Shown: piece after piece, positions 25,499 to 33,646 of the stretch | Numbering within the stretch: position 1 is the first letter of the stretch | Layout of the letters: each line of letters opens with the position of its first letter | Assembly: GCA_964536085.1 (NCBI GenBank) | Contig: CAZHWR010000001.1 | Location: 1-64,000 of the forward strand | From: CAZHWR01 sp964536085 | GTDB taxonomy: Bacteria; Bacillota; Clostridia; Oscillospirales; Ruminococcaceae | Direction: 5' to 3' | Length of the DNA stretch: 64,000 bases | The notes under the pieces: generated by a model | Database searches by the model: none | What the model saw: only the letters and a program-made list of their open reading frames with translations | Told to the model about the DNA's origin: nothing | Position numbers and translations under genes: made by a program

Positions 25499-25540
25499 AA
25501 AATATCCGCAGGAAATTTGGGTTTCAGGCGGATATTTTTT
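25499..25540 (+). terminator. Rho-independent terminator
   Basis: An 11-bp stem AAAATATCCGC/GCGGATATTTT with an 18-nt loop and a run of T residues. Confidence 0.75.
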
Positions 25541-25641
25541 TGCTTTATTATAATAACTCAGGATGTGGAGAAAATATTCGGTGTATTATTATTTTGTCTG
25601 CATTGTACTGTTCCGGAAAAGCAGAATATCCGACAGATTGT

Positions 25642-25670
25642 TTGACAAATAAAATATGCTTTGGTAAAAT
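25642..25670 (+). promoter_or_regulatory. Promoter of the teichoic-acid-type operon
   Basis: TTGACA (25642-25647), 17 nt, TAAAAT (25665-25670). It rules out an upstream start codon at 25661, which lies inside the promoter. Confidence 0.75.
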
Positions 25671-25717
25671 ATATAGGTCATAGATATTTAAGCACGGATT
25701 TTAAAGGTGGTGCTGTT

Positions 25718-26533
25718 TTGCTGAATATACTGAGAGAACATAAGCACAGAGGAAAACAAATCGTTATTTTGGCTAAGGCAGAGATTATAAAAACCTACAA
25801 GGGCTCGCTTTTGGGTCCTGCGTGGGCGGTAATCAAACCTCTGTTTACTCTTTTTATATATTGGTTTGCGTTTGCAATAGGACTGCGCGTCGGAAGAACT
25901 GTTCAGGGAGTTGATTTCTTTATTTTTATGCTTCCCGGCTTTGTCGCGTGGTTTTTTATGAACGACAGTATTCTCGGTGGATCACGTTGTATAAGAAAAA
26001 ATTCGCAGTATGTCAGGAAGATGTCGTTCCCGGTTTCTACTATCATGACCTTTTCCACGCTGGCAAATTTGTTTATCCATCTTGTGCTGGTTGCGCTGAT
26101 GTATATTTATCTTGTAATAACGGGATATGCGCCGTCGGTTTATAATTTGCAGTTTTTCTTTTACTGCCCGCTGATGTTTATTTTCTTCCTGTTTCTTTCC
26201 TGGTCGACGGCGACTATGAGCGCGTTCAGCCGCGATTTTCAAAATCTGATATTTTCGTTAATGACAGGATTTTTCTGGCTGTCCGGAATAATTTGGAATT
26301 CTTATGATATCAAAAATCGGATTATCCGCAAGATACTTCTGTTTAATCCGATAACGTACTGCGCAAACGGATACAGGAAAGCGTTTATTTATAACGTTTG
26401 GTTCTGGCAGGATCCTTCGGGAAAGTTTGTGCCGGAGGAAACGATAATCTTTTTGATTGAGATTGTTGTTTTTGCAGCGCTCGGTGTGTTTAATTACAAC
26501 CGTCTGCGCAAAAAGCTGCCCGATGTTCTTTAA
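25718..26533 (+). CDS. ABC-2 type polysaccharide/teichoic acid export permease
   Basis: A 271-residue membrane subunit with six hydrophobic segments, of the TagG/RfbA/KpsM type. The KTYKGSLLGPAWAVIKPL motif before the first helix and FNPITYCANGYRKAF near the last are typical of this exporter class. I set the start at TTG 25718, 5 nt after AAAGGTGG, because the promoter covers the only earlier start. It pairs with the ATPase gene 18 nt downstream and with a CDP-glycerol glycerophosphotransferase. The likely cargo is therefore a glycerol-phosphate-containing wall polymer (inference). Confidence 0.87.
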   Translation: MLNILREHKHRGKQIVILAKAEIIKTYKGSLLGPAWAVIKPLFTLFIYWFAFAIGLRVGRTVQGVDFFIFMLPGFVAWFFMNDSILGGSRCIRKNSQYVRKMSFPVSTIMTFSTLANLFIHLVLVALMYIYLVITGYAPSVYNLQFFFYCPLMFIFFLFLSWSTATMSAFSRDFQNLIFSLMTGFFWLSGIIWNSYDIKNRIIRKILLFNPITYCANGYRKAFIYNVWFWQDPSGKFVPEETIIFLIEIVVFAALGVFNYNRLRKKLPDVL

Positions 26534-26550
26534 GGAAAGGATTGCGGTAT

Positions 26551-27291
26551 ATGAAAGCCAATGAACCGATAATTGCTTTTAAAAACGTTTCTAAAGTTTA
26601 TACGCTTTATAAAAACAGCAAGGCGCAGTTTATCGCATTGTTTTATAAAGGAAAGCACGCTCATAATAAACAGCATAAAGCTCTCGACAATATTACTTTC
26701 ACGGTAAATAAAGGCGAGTCGGTGGGTATTGTCGGAAAAAACGGCGCTGGCAAATCTACGCTGCTCAGCATGATAACGGGCGTCACCTTCCCGACCGAGG
26801 GCGATATTGAGGTCAAGGGTACCGTTGCGGCGTTGCTGGAGCTTACGGCGGGATTTTCGGCGGAAATGACGGGAAGGGAAAATATAAAGCTCAAATGCTA
26901 TCTGTTGGGTCTTTCCGACGATACGATCAGCCGTATTGAGCCGAAAATCATTGAATTTGCCGATTTGGGCGAATATATAGACCAGCCCGTGCGGACGTAT
27001 TCGAGCGGTATGAAGATGCGTCTGGGCTTTGCGATAAATATAAATACAAACCCCGATATATTGGTTATCGACGAAGCGCTCAGCGTGGGCGATAACAATT
27101 TTAAAATCAAATGCCAGAATAAAATAAAAGAGCTTATCTCGTCGGGAGTGACGGTTATTTTTGTCAGCCACTCGATGAACGCCGTAAAAGACGTGTGCAC
27201 AAGGGCTATTTATCTTAAAAAAGGTAAGATAATGTACGACGGGGACGTTGCCACGGCATTGGAAAAATATGAAAAAGGCGAAAAGAAATAA
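26551..27291 (+). CDS. ABC transporter ATPase for polysaccharide/teichoic acid export
   Basis: A 246-residue TagH/KpsT-type ATPase without the extra C-terminal substrate-binding domain seen in some homologues. Walker A is GKNGAGKS, the signature region YSSGMKMRLGFA is the form typical of polysaccharide exporters, Walker B is DILVIDEALSVGD, and the H-loop is VSHSMNAVKDVC. ATG 26551 fits the AAGGAAAGG site better than the TTG three codons earlier. It works with the permease just upstream to carry a lipid-linked polymer across the membrane. Confidence 0.9.
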   Translation: MKANEPIIAFKNVSKVYTLYKNSKAQFIALFYKGKHAHNKQHKALDNITFTVNKGESVGIVGKNGAGKSTLLSMITGVTFPTEGDIEVKGTVAALLELTAGFSAEMTGRENIKLKCYLLGLSDDTISRIEPKIIEFADLGEYIDQPVRTYSSGMKMRLGFAININTNPDILVIDEALSVGDNNFKIKCQNKIKELISSGVTVIFVSHSMNAVKDVCTRAIYLKKGKIMYDGDVATALEKYEKGEKK

Positions 27292-27307
27292 AAGGGAGTA
27301 AAAAAGA

Positions 27308-28507
27308 TTGCTGAAAACTGTTAAAAAGCTTGTGAAAAAATACATCAAAAGGTTTAATAAGTTTTACACGCTTAAAATCGTTTTTCCGCTTATTTACAAA
27401 TGGAACGCAAAAAAACCGATGGACGAAAACAAGGTCATATTGCTGGAGGTAAGATTCGACGGACTGTCCAACAGCTTCAGCGAAATTTACACAAAGCTTA
27501 AGGAACACCCTGAGCTAAAAGTGAGAATCCACAACCTCGGGCTTACGTTTGTGAAAACGGTGGATTACGACAAAAACTGCATAAAGTTTTTAAAGGATAT
27601 GGCGACAGCTAAATATGTTTTTATAAACGAGGCGTCAAACACGGTGAGCTGTGTGAAAAAACGCAGCGAAACGATCGTTTTTCAGACGTGGCACGGCTGC
27701 GGAGCGTTTAAGAAATTCGGATTTTCGACCGCCAAGCTTATTTTCGGCGAAACCGAGAAAAGCATGCTGAAATACCCTTTTTACAACAATATCAATTATC
27801 TCAGCGTATCAAGTCCCGAGGTCGTTTGGGCTTATGAGGAAGCGACCAACAGCAAGCGTTACGGCACTAAGGTCATTCCGATAGGAATTTCCAGAAGCGA
27901 TTTCTTTTATGACGATAACAACAAATCGCAGGCGTTTGAAAGCCTTTATGAGGTCATGCCGCAGGCGAAGGGTAAAAAGGTCATTATGTACGCACCCACC
28001 TTCCGGGGGCGTGTTGCGAACGCAAAAGCGCCGAACAGACTCAATATCGAGTTGATGAAATACGCGCTGTCGGATGAATACGTGTTGATAATTAAGCATC
28101 ACCCGTTCGTGAAAAAGCGTCCGGATATTCCTAACGGATGCGAGAAATTTGCCATGGACGTTACTGAGCTTATGACCATCGATGATATGATGTTTGTTTC
28201 GGATATATGTATTTCCGACTATTCCTCGCTGGTTTTTGAGTATTCGCTGTTTGAAAGACCGATGATATTTTTGGCGTACGACCTTGAAAACTATATCGAC
28301 TGGCGCGGCTTTTACTATCCGTATGAGGAGCTTGTCCCCGGTCCGATAGTTGATAATACTCTTGATATTATCGAGTTTGTGAAAAATGCAGACCAATTTG
28401 ACAAGGATAAGGTCGTAAAATTCCGCGAAAAATTTATGTCTTCGTGCGATGGACATGCGACAGACAGGATATTTGATCTGGTTTTCAAAGACCGGCTTAA
28501 AAAATAG
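27308..28507 (+). CDS. CDP-glycerol glycerophosphotransferase family protein (TagF-like)
   Basis: A 399-residue enzyme of the CDP-glycerol:poly(glycerophosphate) glycerophosphotransferase family, which adds glycerol phosphate to wall teichoic acid or related polymers at the inner membrane face. Recognisable motifs are FQTWHGCGAFKKFG, IMYAPTFRG, IIKHHPFVKK and the active-site block ISDYSSLVFEYSLFERP followed by DWRGFYYPYEELVPGP. A basic, amphipathic N-terminus suits membrane association. The start is TTG, 9 nt after AAGGGAG and 16 nt behind the exporter ATPase. It completes a three-gene export and polymerisation operon closed by a terminator. Confidence 0.9.
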   Translation: MLKTVKKLVKKYIKRFNKFYTLKIVFPLIYKWNAKKPMDENKVILLEVRFDGLSNSFSEIYTKLKEHPELKVRIHNLGLTFVKTVDYDKNCIKFLKDMATAKYVFINEASNTVSCVKKRSETIVFQTWHGCGAFKKFGFSTAKLIFGETEKSMLKYPFYNNINYLSVSSPEVVWAYEEATNSKRYGTKVIPIGISRSDFFYDDNNKSQAFESLYEVMPQAKGKKVIMYAPTFRGRVANAKAPNRLNIELMKYALSDEYVLIIKHHPFVKKRPDIPNGCEKFAMDVTELMTIDDMMFVSDICISDYSSLVFEYSLFERPMIFLAYDLENYIDWRGFYYPYEELVPGPIVDNTLDIIEFVKNADQFDKDKVVKFREKFMSSCDGHATDRIFDLVFKDRLKK

Positions 28508-28544
28508 GCGCAGTCGGATGGCGGTTATAAAGCGGTAAAAAAAC

Positions 28545-28574
28545 AGACGTTGGTTTTTAACCAACGTCTCTTTT
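28545..28574 (+). terminator. Rho-independent terminator
   Basis: An 11-bp perfect stem AGACGTTGGTT with loop TTT, then CTCTTTT. Confidence 0.8.
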
Positions 28575-28715
28575 GTTGTTCGGACATTTTTTATTGATTA
28601 TATAGACGAAAATTGTCTTATAACTTCTTTTAAGAGTTTATAGAAGCGGGCAAGGAGCCTGCATTTTTAAGGGCTATAACGGGCTAATGCTTTGTTGACA
28701 GCACAAACTCAAATA

Positions 28716-29918
28716 CTATCTTTTGTAAAGCTTGTTTTTGGATTTGACCGTGCGTTTTACGGACGAGCTTTTCACGAAAAGCGCCGAGCGTTTGCCGCCG
28801 GACGCGTAACACTTGTTATTTTTGATAACTGCCTTTTTATATTTTGAGGATTTAAGAGAAGCTATCTGTATTCCGTATTTTTTCCCTTTTACCGTATTGC
28901 CTGAAATTTTTAAAACGGACTTGCTCAGACCGCTTGAAGAGCCTTGGGCTATAATGTTCAAACCCGCAGAATAGGATTCGCCGGTTCGGGTTGAATCTGA
29001 TGTGATTTTATTGTTCTTAACCGTTGCATTTTTTACATTAAAGAGAGCGAGTCCTTCTGCGCTTTTTCCTGTGATGGTATTTCCGGTTACCGTTATATTA
29101 TTGTGGAATTTGTTTTTGAATTTATTTTCGGTCGAAGCAAAGTTTGCACATACGCCGCGGCTTCCCACTACTTTATTATTTGTTATTTTAATGTTTTTGC
29201 ACGTCTGACCGTTGACGTATTTTGAGCCGTATTGTACCAGCCCCGGAGCCGTGCGCGGAGTTGCGACGTCAATCTGAATAGCTTCTTCAACGGATTTTTT
29301 CGACTTTTTTCCGAGCGCTTTTACCGTACACTTGTTAACGGTTACGTTTTTCATGGCAATCAGTTCTATACCGTGTCCTTTATAATTGGTATAGATAGTT
29401 GCATTTTTAATTTTTATGTTCTGCCCGTGAGCAAAGCGCATCATGGTGTGAACGCTTTGCGCTGTTGTGTAGTTTTTCCAGGTTCCGCCGTTTATAGTTA
29501 TATTTTCCACAGATTTGTAATTTAAAGCGTCTGCTTCCGTGAGAAAAATACCTTTATTTTTATCTTTTTGTATAATGCTTGCTCCGGAAGCTTCAATAGT
29601 CGTATTGCTGCCCAAATAGATGCAGTAGCTGATATAAACTTTTGAGCCGTTAGGGATAATAATCGTCTTTTCATCATCGCTGCTGCAAAGTTGATTTAAC
29701 GCATTTGCGTTCAGCTTTGCAGCGCTTACTCCGTTTACTGATTTTGTTTGTGGATTGAAGATGATATTGCCGTTTTCGTCATAAACTCCTATTACGATTT
29801 TATGCACGCCGATAATTTCATCTCCTGCTTTTGCAGCGCTTGCCGTCGCTGAAGGCAGAGCCTGGCAGCTTATAATCATCGAAATCGCCGCCATTAAACT
29901 GAGTATCTTTTTTTTCAT
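28716..29918 (-). CDS. Secreted right-handed beta-helix protein
   Basis: A 400-residue exported protein. I start it at ATG 29918, 7 nt after GGAG. A signal peptide (about 1-28, ending ATASA) is followed by an N-terminal cap and many parallel-beta-helix rungs of the PbH1 type (ENITINGGTWKNY, KNIKITNNKVVGS, HNNITVTGNTITGKS, LKISGNTVKGKKYGIQIAS). The C-terminus is basic. The fold is that of pectate lyases and other polysaccharide-active enzymes, but no catalytic residues could be assigned, so it may bind rather than cleave. Confidence 0.75.
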   Translation of the reverse strand: MKKKILSLMAAISMIISCQALPSATASAAKAGDEIIGVHKIVIGVYDENGNIIFNPQTKSVNGVSAAKLNANALNQLCSSDDEKTIIIPNGSKVYISYCIYLGSNTTIEASGASIIQKDKNKGIFLTEADALNYKSVENITINGGTWKNYTTAQSVHTMMRFAHGQNIKIKNATIYTNYKGHGIELIAMKNVTVNKCTVKALGKKSKKSVEEAIQIDVATPRTAPGLVQYGSKYVNGQTCKNIKITNNKVVGSRGVCANFASTENKFKNKFHNNITVTGNTITGKSAEGLALFNVKNATVKNNKITSDSTRTGESYSAGLNIIAQGSSSGLSKSVLKISGNTVKGKKYGIQIASLKSSKYKKAVIKNNKCYASGGKRSALFVKSSSVKRTVKSKNKLYKR

Positions 29919-29993
29919 AATAATCTCCATTCATTATATTAAGTGTTCTAAAACAGCTTTTTACAATTTGTTATTTTAATGTTTGTCAATTTG

Positions 29994-30022
29994 ATTTTAT
30001 TCTACTTTAATAAAAATGTCAA
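29994..30022 (-). promoter_or_regulatory. Promoter of the beta-helix protein gene
   Basis: On the minus strand TTGACA (30017-30022), 17 nt, TAAAAT (29994-29999), about 75 nt before the start. Confidence 0.65.
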
Positions 30023-30051
30023 TGTGCGTTTTTAATTAGATTATAAAAATA

Positions 30052-30118
30052 CGGCGGAATAAACCGCTTAAAGCAGGCGCCGACTTCACTGCCTGAAATT
30101 AAACGGTTTATTCCGCCG
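30052..30118 (-). terminator. Terminator of cotJABC
   Basis: A perfect 15-bp outer stem (CGGCGGAATAAACCG and its complement) enclosing a smaller GCAGGC/GCCTG hairpin; on the minus strand it is followed by TATTTTTA. Confidence 0.7.
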
Positions 30119-30162
30119 CGTATTTTAATTTATGGCTTTATTTTCCGCTCTTATAAATGGAT

Positions 30163-30789
30163 TTACTTACATTCGGGCTTTTTGCCGCTTTTGCATTTGT
30201 CAAATTCAGGATTGAAAGCGTAGAAGTTTTTGGAGTTGAGGTTATCCTGCGCTATTCTTAAAGACTCGCCGAAGCGCTGATAGTGGACGACCTCGCGCTG
30301 ACGCAGGAATTTTATCGGGTCACGCACATCGGGATCGTCTGCAAGGCGCAGGATATTGTCATATGTCGTCCGCGCTTTTTGCTCCGCTGCGAGATCTTCG
30401 TGAAGGTCGGTTATAACGTCGCCCTTTGATTGGAAATAAGTCGCTGTGAAAGGCGTGCCGGAGGCGGCGACAGGATATAAAGCCGATGTATGGTCGACAA
30501 AATAGGTGTCAAAGCCTGCTTTTTTAATTTCGGACATGGAAAGGTCGCGCGTCAATTGATATACGATGGCGCATATCATTTCAACGTGTCCCAGTTCTTC
30601 CGTACCAATATCGGTCAGTACGCCTTTAACTTCGCCGTAAGGCATGGTGTATCGCTGCGAAAGATAACGATTTGCCGCTGCGAGCTCACCGTCCGGGCCT
30701 CCGAACTGCGTGATTATCACCTTTGCGAGTGCGGCGTTGGGATTTTTTATTTTTACGGGATACTGAAGCTTTTTTTCATAAGTCCACAT
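30163..30789 (-). CDS. cotJC: Spore coat protein CotJC (manganese-catalase family)
   Basis: A 208-residue spore coat protein of the manganese-catalase fold. It begins MWTYEKKLQYPVKIKNPNA, with a GGAGGG site upstream; an earlier start would run into cotJB. Metal-ligand motifs are visible: FGGPDGELAAANRY, TEELGHVEM, EDLAAEQKAR and REVVHYQRFGE. The product joins the outer layers of the spore and may give peroxide protection. Its ATG overlaps the cotJB stop (TAATG), so translation is coupled. It is the last gene of cotJA-cotJB-cotJC. Confidence 0.95.
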   Translation of the reverse strand: MWTYEKKLQYPVKIKNPNAALAKVIITQFGGPDGELAAANRYLSQRYTMPYGEVKGVLTDIGTEELGHVEMICAIVYQLTRDLSMSEIKKAGFDTYFVDHTSALYPVAASGTPFTATYFQSKGDVITDLHEDLAAEQKARTTYDNILRLADDPDVRDPIKFLRQREVVHYQRFGESLRIAQDNLNSKNFYAFNPEFDKCKSGKKPECK

Positions 30790-31079
30790 TATTTGTCCCT
30801 CCTGCATTTGCATTCGTTGTCGTTGTCATATTCGCTCTGCCACGGCCACGGATTGTCTACCCATGCCCATGTTCTGTCGCAATCGAAATCCCGTGCGGTG
30901 ATGGGACCGTAGAGATTGTTGTATTTTTGTCTGAGCTCATCTGATAAAGCGAGATGCTCGCGATAGCTCGCGAGCGCGTACTGGCAGTCGGGATGGGTGT
31001 CCAGATATTCGTTCAATTCAACCAGCGCAAAGTCGCATATCTGTATTTTTTTGAGAAGTGATTCGCGGTCACACATCAC
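30789..31079 (-). CDS. cotJB: Spore coat protein CotJB
   Basis: A 94-96-residue coat protein. The family pattern is clear: ICDFALVELNEYLDTHPDCQYAL, then YGPITARDFDCDRTWAWVDNPWPW. Two starts are adjacent, GTG 31079 and ATG 31076, both behind GGAGGAGG. The 5' end overlaps cotJA and the 3' end overlaps cotJC, so all three are translated together. CotJ proteins depend on one another for assembly into the spore. Confidence 0.93.
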   Translation of the reverse strand: MMCDRESLLKKIQICDFALVELNEYLDTHPDCQYALASYREHLALSDELRQKYNNLYGPITARDFDCDRTWAWVDNPWPWQSEYDNDNECKCRRDK

Positions 31080-31287
31080 ACGCTGCCTCCTCCCCTATAA
31101 ACGGCAGATCAAGGTCTTCGAAAATAGTGCCGCGTTCAAAGCCCACCTCTGCGGGATAAACGTTCTGCCACTTTTGCCATTCGACATACGCCATGGCAAG
31201 CGGTCGGTCTGAGCATTTATCGCTGCTTTTAATATCGCAGAGATCGTTTTGACCGCATGAATCGCATGAAAAATTATTGTTCATCAT
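31069..31287 (-). CDS. cotJA: Spore coat-associated protein CotJA
   Basis: A 72-residue protein with the CotJA signature DRPLAMAYVEWQKWQNVY followed by GTIFEDLDLPFIGE. A cysteine-rich N-terminus (CDSCGQNDLCD) is extra. ATG 31287 is 12 nt after GGAAGGA; other in-frame ATGs at 31299 and 31284 are possible. First gene of cotJABC. In Bacillus this operon belongs to the mother-cell sigma-E regulon; a CATATAAC element near 31476-31483 could be such a -10 box, but this is uncertain. Confidence 0.9.
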   Translation of the reverse strand: MMNNNFSCDSCGQNDLCDIKSSDKCSDRPLAMAYVEWQKWQNVYPAEVGFERGTIFEDLDLPFIGEEAACDV

Positions 31288-31317
31288 TAATATGATCATT
31301 CCTTCCTGTAACCTAAA

Positions 31318-31338
31318 GGACTTTAATTTTTAAAGTCC
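31318..31338. repeat. Inverted repeat upstream of cotJA
   Basis: A perfect 9-bp inverted repeat GGACTTTAA-TTT-TTAAAGTCC, 31 nt upstream of the cotJA start; a leader hairpin or a binding site. Confidence 0.45.
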
Positions 31339-31485
31339 GGAAAAACGGCTCGTGTTTTATAATCAGCCGGTTCGCCGAGAACAGAATTATAAATTGATTG
31401 CTCTCAATAAAATAATATGCCGCTTGGTGAGCCGCGGTGAAAACAGCACAGTAACGCAAAACGGATATTTTGTGTTATATGCCGA

Positions 31486-31514
31486 TTTACTATTAATATT
31501 TTTTTTGATATAAT
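31486..31514 (+). promoter_or_regulatory. Promoter of the glycosyltransferase/acyltransferase pair
   Basis: TTTACT (31486-31491), 17 nt, TATAAT (31509-31514), 30 nt before the start. Confidence 0.7.
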
Positions 31515-31544
31515 TTTCGTATAAACCATTTAAGGGGACATTGG

Positions 31545-32690
31545 ATGATAATAACGATAGTTTGTGATGTTTTGGGAGCCGCCAATAACGGGACGACGCT
31601 GGCTGCGATGAATCTTATAGACAGCATGCGCAAAAAGGGGCATACCGTAAGAATTGTGTGCTCGGACAAAGCGCATGAAGGCGAAAAGAACTTTTATATC
31701 GTTCCAACATACAGCTTTGGGAACATGCTCAACGACTATATTGCCAAAAACGGAGTGGCGCTTGCAAAGCCCGATGAAAATATAATCCGCGAGGCGGTAA
31801 TCGGGGCGGATGTGGTGCATATAATGCTGCCGTTTGCGTTGGGAAGCGCGGCGGCGAGGCAGGCAGCGGAGATGGATATCCCGGTTACCGCGGGGTTTCA
31901 TTGTCAGGCGGAAAATTTTACAAACCATATTTTTATGATGAACGTGGGCTTGGCGAATAAAATCGCATATTCGGTGTTTTACAAAAATCTGTACCGATAC
32001 TGCTTTGCGGTGCATTATCCCACGCAGTTCATATGCGATGTTTTTGAAAGTGAGGTCGGTCCCACAAACCATTACATTATTTCCAACGGTGTCGGAAGTG
32101 AGTTTGTTTACCGTCCTGTAAATGAAAAAAATGACGGAACGTTTAAAATATTGTTTACGGGTCGACTGTCGAAGGAAAAGTCCCATAAGGTTTTGATTGA
32201 CGCTGTGAGCCGCTGTAAACACGCAGATATTATCCGATGCTATTTCGCGGGCGACGGTCCGCAGAAGGAACGCTTGATGGAATACAGCAAAAAAGTTCTG
32301 AAGCATCAGCCGATTTTCGGATTTTATTCTCACGACGAACTCGTAAAGCTTATAAATTCCTGCGATTTATATGTTCATCCCGCGGAAATTGAAATAGAGG
32401 CTATCGCGTGCCTGGAAGCGATAGCGTGCGGACTTGTCCCGGTGATATCGGATTCGTCGCGCAGCGCGACAAAGGCGTTCGCACTGACTGACAACAACCT
32501 TTTTAAGTGCAACGATCCTGACGACCTTGCCAATAAAATAGATTATTGGATTGAACACCCTCAGGAAAAGCGGCGCTGCCGCGACGAATACCTCGGCTTT
32601 TCAGAAAAATTTTCGTTTGAAAGCTGTATGGATAAAATGGAGAGGATGTTTATCGACGCTAAAAATTCAGGAAAGAAGGATTTTAAATGA
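31545..32690 (+). CDS. GT4-family glycosyltransferase
   Basis: A 381-residue GT-B glycosyltransferase of family GT4, resembling the enzymes that put glucose on diacylglycerol. The N-terminal domain begins with a nucleotide-fold strand and NNGTTLAAMNLIDSMRKKGH. The C-terminal donor domain has FTGRLSKEKSHKVLIDA, YFAGDGPQKERL, and the EX7E region AEIEIEAIACLEAIACGLVPVIS. It overlaps the acyltransferase gene by 4 nt (ATGA), so a role in membrane glycolipid or lipid-anchor synthesis is likely (inference). Confidence 0.88.
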   Translation: MIITIVCDVLGAANNGTTLAAMNLIDSMRKKGHTVRIVCSDKAHEGEKNFYIVPTYSFGNMLNDYIAKNGVALAKPDENIIREAVIGADVVHIMLPFALGSAAARQAAEMDIPVTAGFHCQAENFTNHIFMMNVGLANKIAYSVFYKNLYRYCFAVHYPTQFICDVFESEVGPTNHYIISNGVGSEFVYRPVNEKNDGTFKILFTGRLSKEKSHKVLIDAVSRCKHADIIRCYFAGDGPQKERLMEYSKKVLKHQPIFGFYSHDELVKLINSCDLYVHPAEIEIEAIACLEAIACGLVPVISDSSRSATKAFALTDNNLFKCNDPDDLANKIDYWIEHPQEKRRCRDEYLGFSEKFSFESCMDKMERMFIDAKNSGKKDFK

Positions 32691-33499
32691 AGATCCGATA
32701 TTATTCTGATATTTTAAACGACGATTTTGCCAAAACCGATATAAAGGCGGATAAGGTGGACGAGAGCTTTAAATACCGCAATAAAAATCCCGTGTGGAAT
32801 TTGATTGCGTTTTTGTTGTATTATGCAGTTGCGCTGCCTATTGCGCTTATAATTGATAAAGTCGTGTTCGGGTTTAAGGTTGAAAACCGTAAAGCGTTTT
32901 TCAAGGTGTGGAATAAAGGAGTGTTCGTATATTCAAATCACACCCAGTTGCTTGATCCGTTTTTTCTGCCGGTAGCGGCGTTTCCCAAAAAGGTGTATCC
33001 CGTCGCGGGGGCGGACGCGGTTTCGATAACAGGGTTAAAGCAGGTTGTGCTTATGCTTGGCTGTATTCCCATACCGACAAGCCTGCGGGCGTTTCCTGAA
33101 TTTATGAATACGGTTTTTCATCGGATAGACGGTGCGAATTGCGTTTCAATTTTTCCGGAGGCGCATATTTGGCCGTACTGCACTAAAATCCGTCCGTTCA
33201 AAGCGACGTCATTCAAATATCCTGTTGAGAAAAACGCACCGGTAATAGCGGCGGCGGCGACCTACAGAAAACGAGAGGGTATATTGGGCGCGATCCTTAA
33301 ACGACCAGCGGTGACCTTTGTTGTGAGCAATCCTATATATCCCGATAATACGCTTTCAAAATACCGCGCCGCTCAAAAGCTTAGAGATCAGGTGTATGGA
33401 TTTATGAGCGATGCGGCAAGCTCGTTCGAGCAGGAGGAATACATACGATATGAGCCCGTGACGGATAATAACAGTCAGGCGTTTAATGCTGACGGATGA
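32687..33499 (+). CDS. PlsC-like 1-acyl-glycerol-3-phosphate acyltransferase
   Basis: A 270-residue membrane-associated acyltransferase of the PlsC family. A hydrophobic segment (about 38-60) precedes the catalytic NHxxxxD motif (NHTQLLD, about 84-90). FPEAHIWPYCTKIRPFKATSFKY corresponds to the substrate-binding FPEG block, with Ala in place of Gly. It would transfer a fatty acyl group to lysophosphatidate or a related lipid. Its start overlaps the stop of the GT4 gene, so the two probably act in one glycolipid pathway. No terminator was seen before the next gene's promoter. Confidence 0.82.
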   Translation: MKIRYYSDILNDDFAKTDIKADKVDESFKYRNKNPVWNLIAFLLYYAVALPIALIIDKVVFGFKVENRKAFFKVWNKGVFVYSNHTQLLDPFFLPVAAFPKKVYPVAGADAVSITGLKQVVLMLGCIPIPTSLRAFPEFMNTVFHRIDGANCVSIFPEAHIWPYCTKIRPFKATSFKYPVEKNAPVIAAAATYRKREGILGAILKRPAVTFVVSNPIYPDNTLSKYRAAQKLRDQVYGFMSDAASSFEQEEYIRYEPVTDNNSQAFNADG

Positions 33500-33566
33500 T
33501 TTTAGTACAAAATGTCTATAGTTTAGGGAACAAACAGTAAATAATGCTGATTTATCCCGCACGTTG

Positions 33567-33594
33567 TTTACTTTAATTAATAAAAGTGTATTAT
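33567..33594 (+). promoter_or_regulatory. Promoter of the GH43 surface enzyme
   Basis: TTTACT (33567-33572), 16 nt, TATTAT (33589-33594). A GCGGACGTGC element at 33612-33621 lies near the expected mRNA 5' end. Confidence 0.6.
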
Positions 33595-33646
33595 ATAGTA
33601 AGACAAAATGGGCGGACGTGCTCAAAATCTGAAAGGAGAAAGGATT

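Noticed and set aside
25661..25717. Earlier start for the export permease
   Set aside because: It lies inside the promoter, upstream of the expected transcription start.
30490..30912. Plus-strand open frame over cotJC/cotJB
   Set aside because: Both cotJ genes are convincing and the antisense frame has no family features.
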